DNA of 64,000 nt from contig NW_027460417.1 of the NCBI RefSeq assembly GCF_050947875.1, forward strand, positions 1 through 64,000. The letters are read 5' to 3'. Positions 8,236 to 22,000 of this stretch are shown here, in pieces (the stretch's first letter is position 1; each line of letters opens with the position of its first letter). Origin of the DNA: Dermacentor variabilis. Lineage: Eukaryota; Arthropoda; Arachnida; Ixodida; Ixodidae. Made by a program: the position numbers and the translations under genes. Below the pieces are notes generated by a model. The model was given only the letters and a program-made list of their open reading frames with translations. It had not been told where the DNA came from and ran no database searches.

Positions 8236-11200
8236 TGGATTTGTGTCAAAACACGTTTTAAGCATGCACATGCACCTTTTGGTAGACGCGGACGCAGTTT
8301 TCTGCAAAACCACACGATATGCATGCAAATGGTGCTTTTGGCAGAACGCGCACGTGGATTTATACCAAAGGACGTGAAAAGCATGCCGATGCTACTCGTT
8401 TTAGCACCCGCACATGTATTTGTGCGAAAACGCGTTTTAAGCATGCACATGCATCTTTTGGTGGACGCGGACGCAGTTTTCTGCAAAACCACACGATATG
8501 CATGCAAATGGTGCTTTTGGCAGAACGCGCACGTGGATTTCTACCAAACGACGTGAAAAGCATGCCGATGCTGCTCTTTTGAGCACCCGCACATGGATTT
8601 GTGCCAAAAGGCGTTTCAAGCATGCACATGCATCTTTGGTTAGACTCAGACGCAGTTTTCTGCAAAACCACACGATATGCATGCAAATGGTGGTTTTGGC
8701 CGAACGCGCACGTGGATTTCTACCAAACGACGTGAAAAGCATGCCGATGCTGCTCTTTTTAGCACCCGCACATGGATTTGTGCCAAAACGCGTTTTAAGC
8801 ATGCACATGCATCTTTTGGTAGACGCGGACGCAGTTTTCTGCAAAACCACACGATACGCATGCAAATGGTGCTTTTGGCAGAACGCGCACGTGGATTTCT
8901 ACCAAACGACGTGAAAAGCATGCCGATGCTGCTCTTTTTAGCACCCGCACATAGATTTGTGCCAAAACGCGTTTTAAGCATGCACATGCATCTTTTGGTG
9001 GACGCGGACGCAGTTTTCTGCAAAACCACACGATATGCATGCAAATGGTGCTTTTGGCCGAACGCGCACGTGGATTTCTACCAAACGACGTGAAAAGCAT
9101 GCCGATGCTGCTCTTTTTAGCACCCGCACATGGATTTGTGCCAAAACGCGTTTTAAGCATGCACATGCATCTTTTGGTAGACGCGGACGCAGTTTTCTGC
9201 AAAACCACACGATATGCGTGGAAATGGTGCTTTTGGCAGAACGCGCACGTGGATTTCTACCAAACGACGTGAAAAGCATGCCGATGCTGCTCTTTTTAGC
9301 ACCCGAACATGGATTTGTGCCAAAACGCGTTTTAAGCATGCACATGCATCTTTTGGTAGACGCGGACGCAGTTTTCTGCAAAACCACACGATATGCATGC
9401 AAATGGTGCTTTTGGCAGAACGCGCACGTGGATTTCTACCAAACGACGTGAAAAGCATGCCGATGCTGTTTTTTTTAACACCCGCACATGGATTTGTGCC
9501 AAAACACGTTTTAAGCATGCACATGCATCTTTTGGTAGACGCGGACGCAGTTTTCTGCAAAACCACACGATATGCATGCAAATGGTGCTTTTGGCAGAAC
9601 GCGCACGTGGATTTCTACCAAACGACGTGAAAAGCATGCCGATGCTGCTCTTTTTAGCACCCGAACATGGATTTGTGCCAAAACGCGTTTTAAGCATGCA
9701 CATGCATCTTTTGGTAGACGCGGACGCAGTTTTCTGCAAAACCACACGATATGCATGCAAATGGTGCTTTTGGCAGAACGCGCACGTGGATTTCTACCAA
9801 ACGACGTGAAAAGCATGCCGATGCTGCTGCTTTTAGCACCCGCACATGGATTTGTGCCAAAACGCGTTTTAAGCACGCACATGCATCTTTTGGTAGACGC
9901 GGACGCAGTTTTCTGCAAAAAGACACGATATGCATGCAAATGGTGCTTTTGGCCGAACGCGCACGTGGATTTCTACCAAACGACGTGAAAAGCATGCCGA
10001 TGCTGCTCTTTTTAGCACCCGCACATGGATTTGTGCCAAAACACGTTTTAAGCATGCACATGCATCTTTTGGTAGACGCGGACGCAGTTTTCTGCAAAAC
10101 CACACGATATGCATGCAAATGGTGCTTTTGGCAGAACGCGCACGTGGATTTCTACGAAACGACGTCAAAAGCATGCCGATGCTGCTCTTTTTAGCACCCG
10201 CACATGCATTTGTGCCAAAATGCGTTTTAAGCATGCACATGCATCTTTTGGAGGACGCGGACGCAGTTTTCTGCAAAACCACACGATATGCATGCAAATG
10301 GTGCATATGGCAGAACGCGCTCGTGGATTTCTACCAAACGACGTGAAAAGCATGCCGATGCTGCTCATTTTAGCACCCGCACATGGATTTGTGCCAAAAC
10401 GCGTTTTAAGCATGCACATGCATCTTTTGGTAGACGCGGACGCAGTTTTCTGCAAAAGCACACGATATGCATGCAAATGGTGTTTTTGGCAGAACTCGCA
10501 CGTGGATTTCTACCAAACGAGGTGAAAAGCATGCCGATGCTGCTGCTTTTAGCACCCGCACATGGATTTGTGCGAAAACGCGTTTTAAGCATGCACATGC
10601 ATCTTTTGGTAGACGCGGACGCAGTTTTCTGCAAAACGACACGATATGCATGGAAATGGTGCTGTTGGCCGAACGCGCACGTGGATTTCTACCAAACGAC
10701 GTGAAAAGCATGCCGATGCTGCTCTTTTTAGCACCCGCACATGGATTTGTGCCAAAACGCGTTTTAAGCATGCACATGCATCTTTTGGTAGACGCGGACG
10801 CAGTTTTTTGCAAAACCACACGATATGCATGCAAATGGTGCTTTTGGCAGAACGCGCACGTGGATTTCTACCAAACGACGTGAAAAGCATGCCGATGCTG
10901 CTCTTTTTAGCACCCGCACATGGATTTGTGCCAAAACGCGTTTTAAGCATGCACATGCATCTTTTTGGTAGAAGCGGACGCAGTTTTCTGCAAAACCACA
11001 CGATATGCATGCAAATGGTGCTTTTGGCAGAAAGCGCACGTGGATTTCTACCAAACGACGTGAAAAGCATGCCGATGCTGCTCTTTTTAGCACCCGCACA
11101 TGGATTTATGCCAAAACGCGTTTTAAGCATGCACATGCATCTTTTGGTAGACGCGGACGCAGTTTTCTGCAAAACCACAGAATATGCATGCAAATGGTGC

Positions 11201-12969
11201 TTTTGGCAGAACGCGCACGTGGATTTCTACCAAACGACGCGAAAAGCACGCCGATGCTGCTCTTTTTAGCACCCGCACATGGATTTGGCCAAAACGCGTT
11301 TTAAGCGTGCACATGCATCTTTTGGTAGACGCGGACGCAGTTTTCTGAAAAACCACACGATATGCATGCAAATGGTGCTTTTGGCAGAACGCGCACGTGG
11401 ATTTCTACCAAACGACGTGAAAAGCATGCCGCTGCTGCTCTTTTTAGCACCCGCACATTAATTTGTGCCAAAACGCGTTTTAAGCATGCACATGCATCTT
11501 TTGATAGACGCGGACGCAGTTTTCTGCAAAACCACACGATATGCATGCAAATGGTGCTTTTGGCAGAACGCGCACGTGGATTTCTACCAAACGACGTGAA
11601 AAGCATGCCGATGCTGCTCTTTTTAGCACCCGCACATGGATTTGTGCCAAAACACGTTTTAAGCATGCACATGCATCTTTTGATAGACGCGGACGCAGTT
11701 TTCTGAAAAACCACACGATATGCATGCAAATGGTGCTTTTGGCAGAACGCGCAAGTGGATTTCTACCAAACGACGTGAAAAGCATGCCGATGCTGCTCTT
11801 TTTAGCACCCGCACATGGATTTGTGCCAAAACGCGTTTTAAGCATGCACATGCATCTTTTGGTAGACGCGGACGCAGTTTTCTGCAAAACCACACGATAT
11901 GCATGCAAATGGTGCTTTTGGCAGAACGCGCACGTGGATTTCTACCAAACGACGTGAAAAGCATGCCGATGCTGCTCTTTTTAGCTCCCGCACATGGATT
12001 TGTGCCAAAACGCGTTTTAAGCGTGCACATGCATCTTTTGGTAGACGCGGACGCAGTTTTTGCAAAACCACACGATATGCATGCAAATGGTGCTTTTGGC
12101 AGAACGCGCACGTGGATTTCTACCAAAGGACGTGAAAAGCATGCCGATGCTGCTCTTTTTAGCACCCGCACATGGATTTGTGCCTAAACGCGTTTTAAGC
12201 ATGCTAATGCATCTTTTGGTAGACGCGGACGCAGTTTTCTGCAAAACCACACGATATGCATGCAAATGGTGCTTTTGGCAGAACGCGCACGTGGATTTCT
12301 ACCAAACGACGTGAAAAGCATGCCGATGCTGCTCTTTTTAGCACCCGCACATGGATTTGTGCCAAAACGCGTTTTAAGCATGCACATGCATCTTTTGGTA
12401 GACGCCGACGCAGTTTTCTGCAAAAGCACACGATATGCATGCAAATGGTGCTTTTGGCAGAACGCGCACGTGGATTTCTACCAAACGATGTGAAAAGCAT
12501 GCCGATGCTGCTATTTTTAGCACCCGCACATGGATTTGTGCCAAAACGCGTTTTAAGCATGCACATGCATCTTTTGGTAGACGCGGACGCAGTTTTCTGC
12601 AAAACCACACGATATGCATGCAAATGGTGCTTTTGGCAGAACGCGCACGTGGATTTCTACCAAACGACGTGAAAAGCATGCCGATGCTGCACCTTTTAGC
12701 ACCCGCACATGGATTTGTGCCAAAACGCGTTTTAAGCATGCACATGCATCTTTTGGTAGACGCGGACGCAGTTTTCTGCAAAACCACACGATGTGCAAGC
12801 AAATGGCGCTTTTGGCAGAACGCGCACGTGGATTTCTACCAAACGACGTGAAAAGCATGCCGATGCTGCTCTTTTTAGCACCCGCCCATGGATTTGTGCC
12901 AAAACGCGTTTTAAGCATGCACATGCATCTTTTGGTAGACGCGGACGCAGTTTTCTGCAAAACCACACG

Positions 12970-15900
12970 ATATGCATGCAAATGGTGCTTTTGGCAGAAC
13001 GCGCAAGTGGATTTCTACCAAACGACGTGAAAAGCATGCCGATGCTGCTCTTTTTAGCACCCGCACATGGATTTGTGCCAAAACGCGTTTTAAGCATGCA
13101 CATGCATCTATTGGTAGACGCGGACGCAGTTTTCTGCAAAACCGCACGATATGCATGCAAATGGTGCTTTTGGCAGAACGCGCACGTGGATTTCTACCAA
13201 ACGACGTGAAAGCATGCCGATGCTGCTCCTATTAGCACCCGCATATGGATTTGTGCCAAAACGCGTTTTAAGCATGCACATGCATCTTTTGGTAGACGCG
13301 GACGCAGTTTTCTGCAAAACCACACGATATGCAAGCAAATGGCGCTTTTGGCAGAACGCGCACGTGGATTTCTACCAAACGACGTGAAAAGCATGCCGAT
13401 GCTGCTCTTTTTAGCACCCGCACATCGATTTGTGCCAAAACGCATTTTAAGCATGCACATGCATCTTTTGGTGGACGCGGACGCAGTTTTCTGCAAAACC
13501 ACACGATATGCATGCAAATGGTGCTTTTGGCAGAACGCGCACGTGGATTTCTACCAAAGGACGTGAAAAGCATGCCGATGCTGCTCTTTTTAGCACCCGC
13601 ACATGGATTTGTGCCAAAACGCGTTTTAAGCATGCACATGCATCTTTTGGTGGACGCGGACGCAGTTTTCTGCAAAACCACACGATATGCATGCCAATGG
13701 TGCTTTTGGCAGAACGCGCACGTGGATTTCTACCAAACGACGTGAAAAGCATGCCGATGCTGCTCCTTTTAGCACCCCCACTTGCATTTGTGCCAAAACT
13801 CGTTTTAAGCATGCACATGCATCTTTTGGTAGACGCGGACGCAGTTTTCTGCAAAACGACACCATATGCAAGCCAATGGTGCTTTTGGCAGAACGCGCAC
13901 GTGGATTTCTACCAAACGACGTGAAAAGCATGCCTATGCTGCTCTTTTTAGCACCCGCACATGGATTTGTGCCAAAACGCGTTTTAAGCGTGCACATGCA
14001 TCTTTTGGTAGACGCGGACGCAGTTTTCTGCAAAACCACACGATATGCATGCAAATGGTGCTTTTGGCAGAACGCGCACGTGGATTTCTACCAAACGACG
14101 TGAAAAGCATGCCGATGCTGCTCTTTTTAGCACCCGCACATGGATTTGTGCCAACACGCGTTTTAAGCATGCATATGCATCTTTTGGTAGACGCGGACGC
14201 AGTTTTCTGCAAAACTACACGATATGCATGCAAATGGTGGTTTTGGCAGAACGCGCACGTGGATTTCTACCAAAGGACGTGAAAAGCATGCCGATGCTGC
14301 TCTTTTTAGCACCCGCACATGGATTTGTGCCAAAACGCGTTTTAAGCATGCACATGCATCTTTTGGTAGACGCGGACGCCGTTCTCTGCAAAACCACACG
14401 ATATGCATGCAAATAATGCTTTTGGCAGAACGCTCACGTGGATTTCTACCAAACGACGTGAAAAGCATGCCGATGCTGCTCTTTTTAGCACCCGCACATG
14501 GATTTGTGTCAAAGCGCGTTTTAAGCATGCACATGCATCTTTTGGTAGATGCAGACGCAGTTTTCTGCAAAACCACACGATATGCATGCAAATGGTGCTT
14601 TTGGCCGGACGCGCAAGTGGATTTCTCCCAAACGACGTGAAAAGCATGCCGATGCTGCTCTTTTTAGCACCCGCACATGGATTTGTACCAAAACGCGTTT
14701 TAAGCATGCACATGCATCTTTTGGTAGACGCGGACGCAGTTTTCTGCAAAACCACACGATATGCATGCAAATGGTGCTTTTGGCAGAACGCGCACGTGGA
14801 TTTCTACCAAACGATGTGAAAAGCATGCCGATGCTGCTATGTTTAGCACCCGCACATGGATTTGTGCCAAAACGCGTTTTAAGCATGCACATGCATCTTT
14901 TGGAGACGCGGACGCAGTTTTCTGCAAAACCACACGATATGCATGCAAATGGTGCTTTTGGCAGAACGCGCACGTGGATTTCTGCCAAACGACGTGAAAA
15001 GCATGCCGATGCTGCTCCTTTTAGCACCCGCACATGGATTTGTGCCAAAACGCGTTTTAAGCATGCACATGCATCTTTTGGTAGACGCGGACGCAGTTTT
15101 CTGCAAAACCACACGATATGCAAGCAAATGGCGCTTTTGGCAGAACGCGCAAGTGGATTTCTACCAAACGACGTGAAAAGCATGCCGATGCTGCTCTTTT
15201 TAGCACCCGCACATGGATTTGTGCCAAAACGCGTTTTAAGCATGCACATGCATCTTTTGGTAGACGCGGACGCCGTTCTCTGCAAAACCACACGATATTC
15301 ATGCAAATAATGCTTTTGGCAGAACGCGCAAGTAGATTTCTCCCAAACGACGTGAAAAGCATGCCGATGCTGCTCTTTTTAGCACCCGCACATAGATTTG
15401 TGCCAAAACGCGTTTTAAGCATGCCCATGCACCTTTTGGTAGACGCGGACGCAGTTTTCTGCAAAACCACACGATATGCATGCAAATGGTGCTTTTGGCA
15501 GAACGCGCAAGTAGATTTCTCCCAAACGACGTGAAAAGCATGCCGATGCTGCTCTTTTTAGCACCCGCACATAGATTTGTACCAAAACGCGTTTTAAGCA
15601 TGCACATGCATCTTTTGGTAGACGCGGGCGCAGTTTTCTGCAAAACCACACGATATGCAAGCAAATGGCGCTTTTGGCAGAACGCGCAAGTGGATTTCTA
15701 CCAAACGACGTGAAAAGCATGCCGATGCTGCTCTTTTTAGCACCCGCACATGGATTTGTGTCAAAGCGCGTTTTAAGCATGCACATGCATCTTTTGGTAG
15801 ACGCAGACGCAGTTTTCTGCAAAACCACACGATATGCATGGAAATGGTGCTTTTGGCAGAACGCGCAAGTGGATTTCTCCCAAACGACGTGAAAAGCATG

Positions 15901-18900
15901 CCGATGCTGCTCTTTTTAGCACCCGTACATGGATTTGTACCAAAACGCGTTTTAAGCATGCACATGCATCTTTTGGTAGACGCGGACGCAGTTTTCTGCA
16001 AAACCACACGATATGCATGCAAATGGTGCTTTTGGCAGAACGCGCACGTGGATTTCTACCAAACGATGTGAAAAGCATGCCGATGCTGCTATGTTTAGCA
16101 CCCGCACATGGATTTGTGCCAAAACGCGTTTTAAGCATGCACATGCATCTTTTGGAGACGCGGACGCAGTTTTCTGCAAAACCACACGATATGCATGCAA
16201 ATGGTGCTTTTGGCAGAACGCGCACGTGGATTTCTACCAAACGACGTGAAAAGCATGCCGATGCTGCTCCTTTTAGCACCCGCACATGGATTTGTGCCAA
16301 AACGCGTTTTAAGCATGCACATGCATCTTTTGGTAGACGCGGACGCAGTTTTCTGCAAAACCACACGATATGCAAGCAAATGGCGCTTTTGGCAGAACGC
16401 GCAAGTGGATTTCTACCAAACGACGTGAAAAGCATGCCGATGCTGCTCTTTTTAGCACCCGCACATGGATTTGTGCCAAAACGCGTTTTAAGCATGCACA
16501 TGCATCTTTTGGTAGACGCGGACGCAGTTTTCTGCAAAACCACACGATATGCATGCAAATGGTGCTTTTGGCAGAACGCGCAAGTAGATTTCTCCCAAAC
16601 GACGTGAAAAGCATGCCGATGCTGCTCTTTTTAGCACCCGCACATAGATTTGTACCAAAACGCGTTTTAAGCATGCACATGCATCTTTTGGTAGACGCGG
16701 GCGCAGTTTTCTGCAAAACCACACGATATGCAAGCAAATGGCGCTTTTGGCAGAACGCGCAAGTGGATTTCTACCAAACGACGTGAAAAGCATGCCGATG
16801 CTGCTCTTTTTAGCACCCGCACATGGATTTGTGTCAAAGCGCGTTTTAAGCATGCACATGTATCTTTTGGTAGACGCAGACGCAGTTTTCTGCAAAACCA
16901 CACGATATGCATGGAAATGGTGCTTTTGGCAGAACGCGCAAGTGGATTTCTCCCAAACGACGTGAAAAGCATGCCGATGCTGCTCTTTTTAGCACCCGCA
17001 CATAGATTTGTGCCAAAACGCGTTTTAAGCATGCACATGCATCTTTTGGTAGACGCGGACGCAGTTTTCTGCAAAACCACACGATATGCATGCAAATGGT
17101 GCTTTTGGCAGAACGCGCAAGTAGATTTCTCCCAAACGACGTGAAAAGCATGCCGATGCTGCTCTTTTTAGCACCCGCACATAGATTTGTACCAAAACGC
17201 GTTTTAAGCATGCACATGCATCTTTTGGTAGACGCGGGCGCAGTTTTCTGCAAAACCACACGATATGCAAGCAAATGGCGCTTTTGGCAGAACGCGCAAG
17301 TGGATTTCTACCAAACGACGTGAAAAGCATGCCGATGCTGCTCTTTTTAGCACCCGCACATGGATTTGTGTCAAAGCGCGTTTTAAGCATGCACATGCAT
17401 CTTTTGGTAGACGCAGACGCAGTTTTCTGCAAAACCACACGATATGCATGGAAATGGTGCTTTTGGCAGAACGCGCAAGTGGATTTCTCCCAAACGACGT
17501 GAAAAGCATGCCGATGCTGCTCTTTTTAGCACCCGCACATGGATTTGTACCAAAACGCGTTTTAAGCATGCACATGCATCTTTTGGTAGACGCGGACGCA
17601 GTTTTCTGCAAAACCACACGATATGCATGCAAATGGTGCTTTTGGCAGAACGCGCACGTGGATTTCTACCAAACGATGTGAAAAGCATGCCGATGCTGCT
17701 ATGTTTAGCACCCGCACATGGATTTGTGCCAAAACGCGTTTTAAGCATGCACATGCATCTTTTGGAGACGCGGACGCAGTTTTCTGCAAAACCACACGAT
17801 ATGCATGCAAATGGTGCTTTTGGCAGAACGCGCACGTGGATTTCTACCAAACGACGTGAAAAGCATGCCGATGCTGCTCCTTTTAGCACCCGCACATGGA
17901 TTTGTGCCAAAACGCGTTTTAAGCATGCACATGCATCTTTTGGTAGACGCGGACGCAGTTTTCTGCAAAACCACACGATATGCAAGCAAATGGCGCTTTT
18001 GGCAGAACGCGCAAGTGGATTTCTACCAAACGACGTGAAAAGCATGCCGATGCTGCTCTTTTTAGCACCCGCACATGGATTTGTGCCAAAACGCGTTTTA
18101 AGCATGCACATGCATCTTTTGGTAGACGCGGACGCAGTTTTCTGCAAAACCACACGATATGCATGCAAATGGTGCTTTTGGCAGAACGCGCAAGTGGATT
18201 TCTACCAAACGACGTGAAAAGCATGCCGATGCTGCTCTTTTTAGCACCCGCACATGGATTTGTGCCCAAACGCGTTTTAAGCATGCACATGCATCTTTTG
18301 GTAGACGCGGACGCAGTTTTCTGCAAAACCGCACGATATGCATGCAAATGGTGCTTTTGGCAGAACGCGCACGTGGATTTCTACCAAACGACGTGAAAAG
18401 CATGCCGATGCTGCTCCTTTTAGCACCCGCATATGGATTTGTGCCAAAACGCGTTTTAAGCATGCACATGCATCTTTTGGTAGACGCGGACGCAGTTTTC
18501 TGCAAAACCACACGATATGCAAGCAAATGGCGCTTTTGGCAGAACGCGCACGTGGATTTCTACCAAACGACGTGAAAAGCATGCCGATGCTGCTCTTTTT
18601 AGCACCCGCACATCGATTTGTGCCAAAACGCATTTTAAGCATGCACATGCATCTTTTGGTGGACGCGGACGCAGTTTTCTGCAAAACCACACGATATGCA
18701 TGCAAATGGTGCTTTTGGCAGAACGCGCACGTGGATTTCTACCAAAGGACGTGAAAAGCATGCCGATGCTGCTCTTTTTAGCACCCGCACATGGATTTGT
18801 GCCAAAACGCGTTTTAAGCATGCACATGCATCTTTTGGTGGACGCGGACGCAGTTTTCTGCAAAACCACACGATATGCATGCCAATGGTGCTTTTGGCAG

Positions 18901-20480
18901 AACGCGCACGTGGATTTCTACCAAACGACGTGAAAAGCATGCCGATGCTGCTCCTTTTAGCACCCCCACTTGGATTTGTGCCAAAACTCGTTTTAAGCAT
19001 GCACATGCATCTTTTGGTAGACGCGGACGCAGTTTTCTGCAAAACGACACCATATGCATGCCAATGGTGCTTTTGGCAGAACGCGCACGTGGATTTCTAC
19101 CAAACGACGTGAAAAGCATGCCTATGCTGCTCTTTTTAGCACCCGCACATGGATTTGTGCCAAAACGCGTTTTAAGCGTGCACATGCATCTTTTGGTAGA
19201 CGCGGACGCAGTTTTCTGCAAAACCACACGATATGCATGCAAATGGTGCTTTTGGCAGAACGCGCACGTGGATTTCTACCAAACGACGTGAAAAGCATGC
19301 CGATGCTGCTCTTTTTAGCACCCGCACATGGATTTGTGCCAACACGCGTTTTAAGCATGCATATGCATCTTTTGGTAGACGCGGACGCAGTTTTCTGCAA
19401 AACTACACGATATGCATGCAAATGGTCGTTTTGGCAGAACGCGCACGTGGATTTCTACCAAAGGAGGTGAAAAGCATGCCGATGCTGCTCTTTTTAGCAC
19501 CCGCACATGGATTTGTGCCAAAACGCGTTTTAAGCATGCACATGCATCTTTTGGTAGACGCGGACGCCGTTCTCTGCAAAACCACACGATATGCATGCAA
19601 ATATAGCTTTTGGCAGAACGCTCACGTGGATTTCTACCAAACGACGTGAAAAGCATGCCGATGCTGCTCTTTTTAGCACCCGCACATGGATTTGTGTCAA
19701 AGCGCGTTTTAAGCATGCACATGCATCTTTTGGTAGACGCAGACGCAGTTTTCTGCAAAACCACACGATATGCATGCAAATGGTGCTTTTGGCAGAACGC
19801 GCAAGTGGATTTCTCCCAAACGACGTGAAAAGCATGCCGATGCTGCTCTTTTTAGCACCCGCACATGGATTTGTACCAAAACGCGTTTTAAGCATGCACA
19901 TGCATCTTTTGGTAGACGCGGACGCAGTTTTCTGCAAGACCACACGATATGCATGCAAATGGTGCTTTTGGCAGAACGCGCACGTGGATTTCTACCAAAC
20001 GATGTGAAAAGCATGCCGATGCTGCTATGTTTAGCACCCGCACATGGATTTGTGCCAAAACGCGTTTTAAGCATGCACATGCATCTTTTGGAGACGCGGA
20101 CGCAGTTTTCTGCAAAACCACACGATATGCATGCAAATGGTGCTTTTGGCAGAACGCGCACGTGGATTTCTACCAAACGACGTGAAAAGCATGTCGATGC
20201 TGCTCCTTTTAGCACCCGCACATGGATTTGTGCCAAAACGCGTTTTAAGCATGCACATGCATCTTTTGGTAGACGAGGACGCAGTTTTCTGCAAAACCAC
20301 ACGATATGCAAGCAAATGGCGCTTTTGGCAGAACGCGCAAGTGGATTTCTACCAAACGACGTGAAAAGCATGCCGATGCTGCTCTTTTTAGCACCCGCAC
20401 ATGGATTTGTGCCGAAACGCGTTTTAAGCATGCACATGCATCTTTTGGTAGACGCGGACGCCGTTCTCTGCAAAACCACA
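12970..20480 (+). repeat. 29-monomer duplication, offset 5,187-5,188 bp
   Basis: About 12,970-15,290 matches about 18,158-20,480. Shared markers are CACATCGATTTG with AAAACGCATTTT, CATGCCAATGG, CACCCCCACTTG, AAAACTCGTTTT, ATGCCTATGCTG, GCCAACACGCG and GCCGTTCTCTGC. The offset changes by 1 bp because the left copy reads ACGTGAAAGC near 13,207. Confidence 0.8.
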
Positions 20481-22000
20481 CGATATGCATGCAAATAATG
20501 CTTTTGGCAGAACGCGCAAGTAGATTTCTCCCAAACGACGTGAAAAGCATGCCGATGCTGCTCTTTTTAGCACCCGCACATATATTTGTGCCAAAACGCG
20601 TTTTAAGCATGCACATGCATCTTTTGGTAGACGCGGACGCAGTTTTCTGCAAAACCACACGATATGCATGCAAATGGTGCTTTTGGCAGAACGCGCAAGT
20701 AGATTTCTCCCAAACGACGTGAAAAGCATGCCGATGCTGCTCTTTTTAGCACCCGCACATAGATTTGTACCAAAACGCGTTTTAAGCATGCACATGCATC
20801 TTTTGGTAGACGCGGACGCAGTTTTCTGCAAAACCACACGATATGCAAGCAAATGGCGCTTTTGGCAGAACGCGCAAGTGGATTTCTACCAAACGACGTG
20901 AAAAGCATGCCGATGCTGCTCTTTTTAGCACCCGCACATGGATTTGTGTCAAAGCGCGTTTTAAGCATGCACATGCATCTTTTGGTAGACGCAGACGCAG
21001 TTTTCTGCAAAACCACACGATATGCATGCAAATGGTGCTTTTGGCAGAACGCGCAAGTGGATTTCTCCCAAACGACGTGAAAAGCATGCCGATGCTGCTC
21101 TTTTTAGCACCCGCACATGGATTTGTACCAAAACGCGTTTTAAGCATGCACATGCATCTTTTGGTAGACGCGGACGCAGTTTTCTGCAAAACCACACGAT
21201 ATGCATGCAAATGGTGCTTTTGGCAGAACGCGCACGTGGATTTCTACCAAACGATGTGAAAAGCATGCCGATGCTGCTATGTTTAGCACCCGCACATGGA
21301 TTTGTGCCAAAACGCGTTTTAAGCATGCACATGCATCTTTTGGAGACGCGGACGCAGTTTTCTGCAAAACCACACGATATGCATGCAAATGGTGCTTTTG
21401 GCAGAACGCGCACGTGGATTTCTACCAAACGACGTGAAAAGCATGCCGATGCTGCTCCTTTTAGCACCCGCACATGGATTTGTGCCAAAACGCTTTTTAA
21501 GCATGCACATGCATCTTTTGGTAGACGCGGACGCAGTTTTCTGCAAAACCACACGATATGCAAGCAAATGGCGCTTTTGGCAGAACGCGCAAGTGGATTT
21601 CTACCAAACGACGTGAAAAGCATGCCGATGCTGCTCTTTTTAGCACCCGCACATGGATTTGTGCCAAAACGCGTTTTAAGCATGCACATGCATCTTTTGA
21701 TAGACGCGGACGCAGTTCTCTGCAAAACCTCACGATATGCATGCAAATAATGCTTTTGGCAGAACGCTTACGTGGATTTCTACCAAACGACGTGAAAAGC
21801 ATGCCGATGCTGCTCTTTTTAGCACCCGCACATGGATTTGTGCCAAAACGCGTTTTAAGCATGCACATGCATCTTTTGGTAGACGCGGACGCAGTTTTCT
21901 GCAAAAGCACACGATATGCATGCAAATGGTGCTTTTGGCAGAACGCGCAAGTAGATTTCTCCCAAACGACGTGAAAAGCATGCCGATGCTGCTCTTTTTA
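14470..22000 (+). repeat. 7- and 9-monomer repeats carrying a 1-bp deletion (TTTTGGAGACG)
   Basis: A deletion of one T, giving TTTTGGAGACG instead of TTTTGGTAGACG, occurs five times, at about 14,901, 16,153, 17,763, 20,089 and 21,341. The spacings are 1,252, 1,610, 2,326 and 1,252 bp, i.e. 7, 9, 13 and 7 monomers minus one base. The flanking monomers are also shared (TCAAAGCGCG, GCAAGTGGATTTCTCCC, ACGATGTG, GCTGCTATGTTTAGC). One mutation has been copied into at least five places by block duplication. Confidence 0.88.
15415..18170 (+). repeat. 9-monomer tandem duplication, period 1,610 bp
   Basis: About 15,415-17,024 and 17,025-18,170 are close copies. Near 16,667-17,740 the same neighbourhood has an additional 3-monomer (537 bp) repeat with GACGCGGGCGC and TCAAAGCGCG markers. 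Confidence 0.75.

Larger units (their letters stand above)
4450..12400 (+). repeat. Left copy of a large direct duplication
   Basis: This region corresponds monomer by monomer to about 46,350-56,950. The offset is 41,878 bp at 4.5-5.9 kb, 43,313 at ~6 kb, ~43,493 at 8-8.9 kb, ~44,030 at 9.0-10.1 kb and 44,566 at 11.1-12.3 kb. Each step is explained by local gain of monomers in the right copy: +1,435 (8-mer), then about one monomer, then +537 (3-mer), then three monomers. Shared rare variants include the 4-bp insertion, the T-run monomers, AAGGCGTTT with TTAGACTCAGACG, and GATTTGGCCAAAACG near 11,283. Confidence 0.8.
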
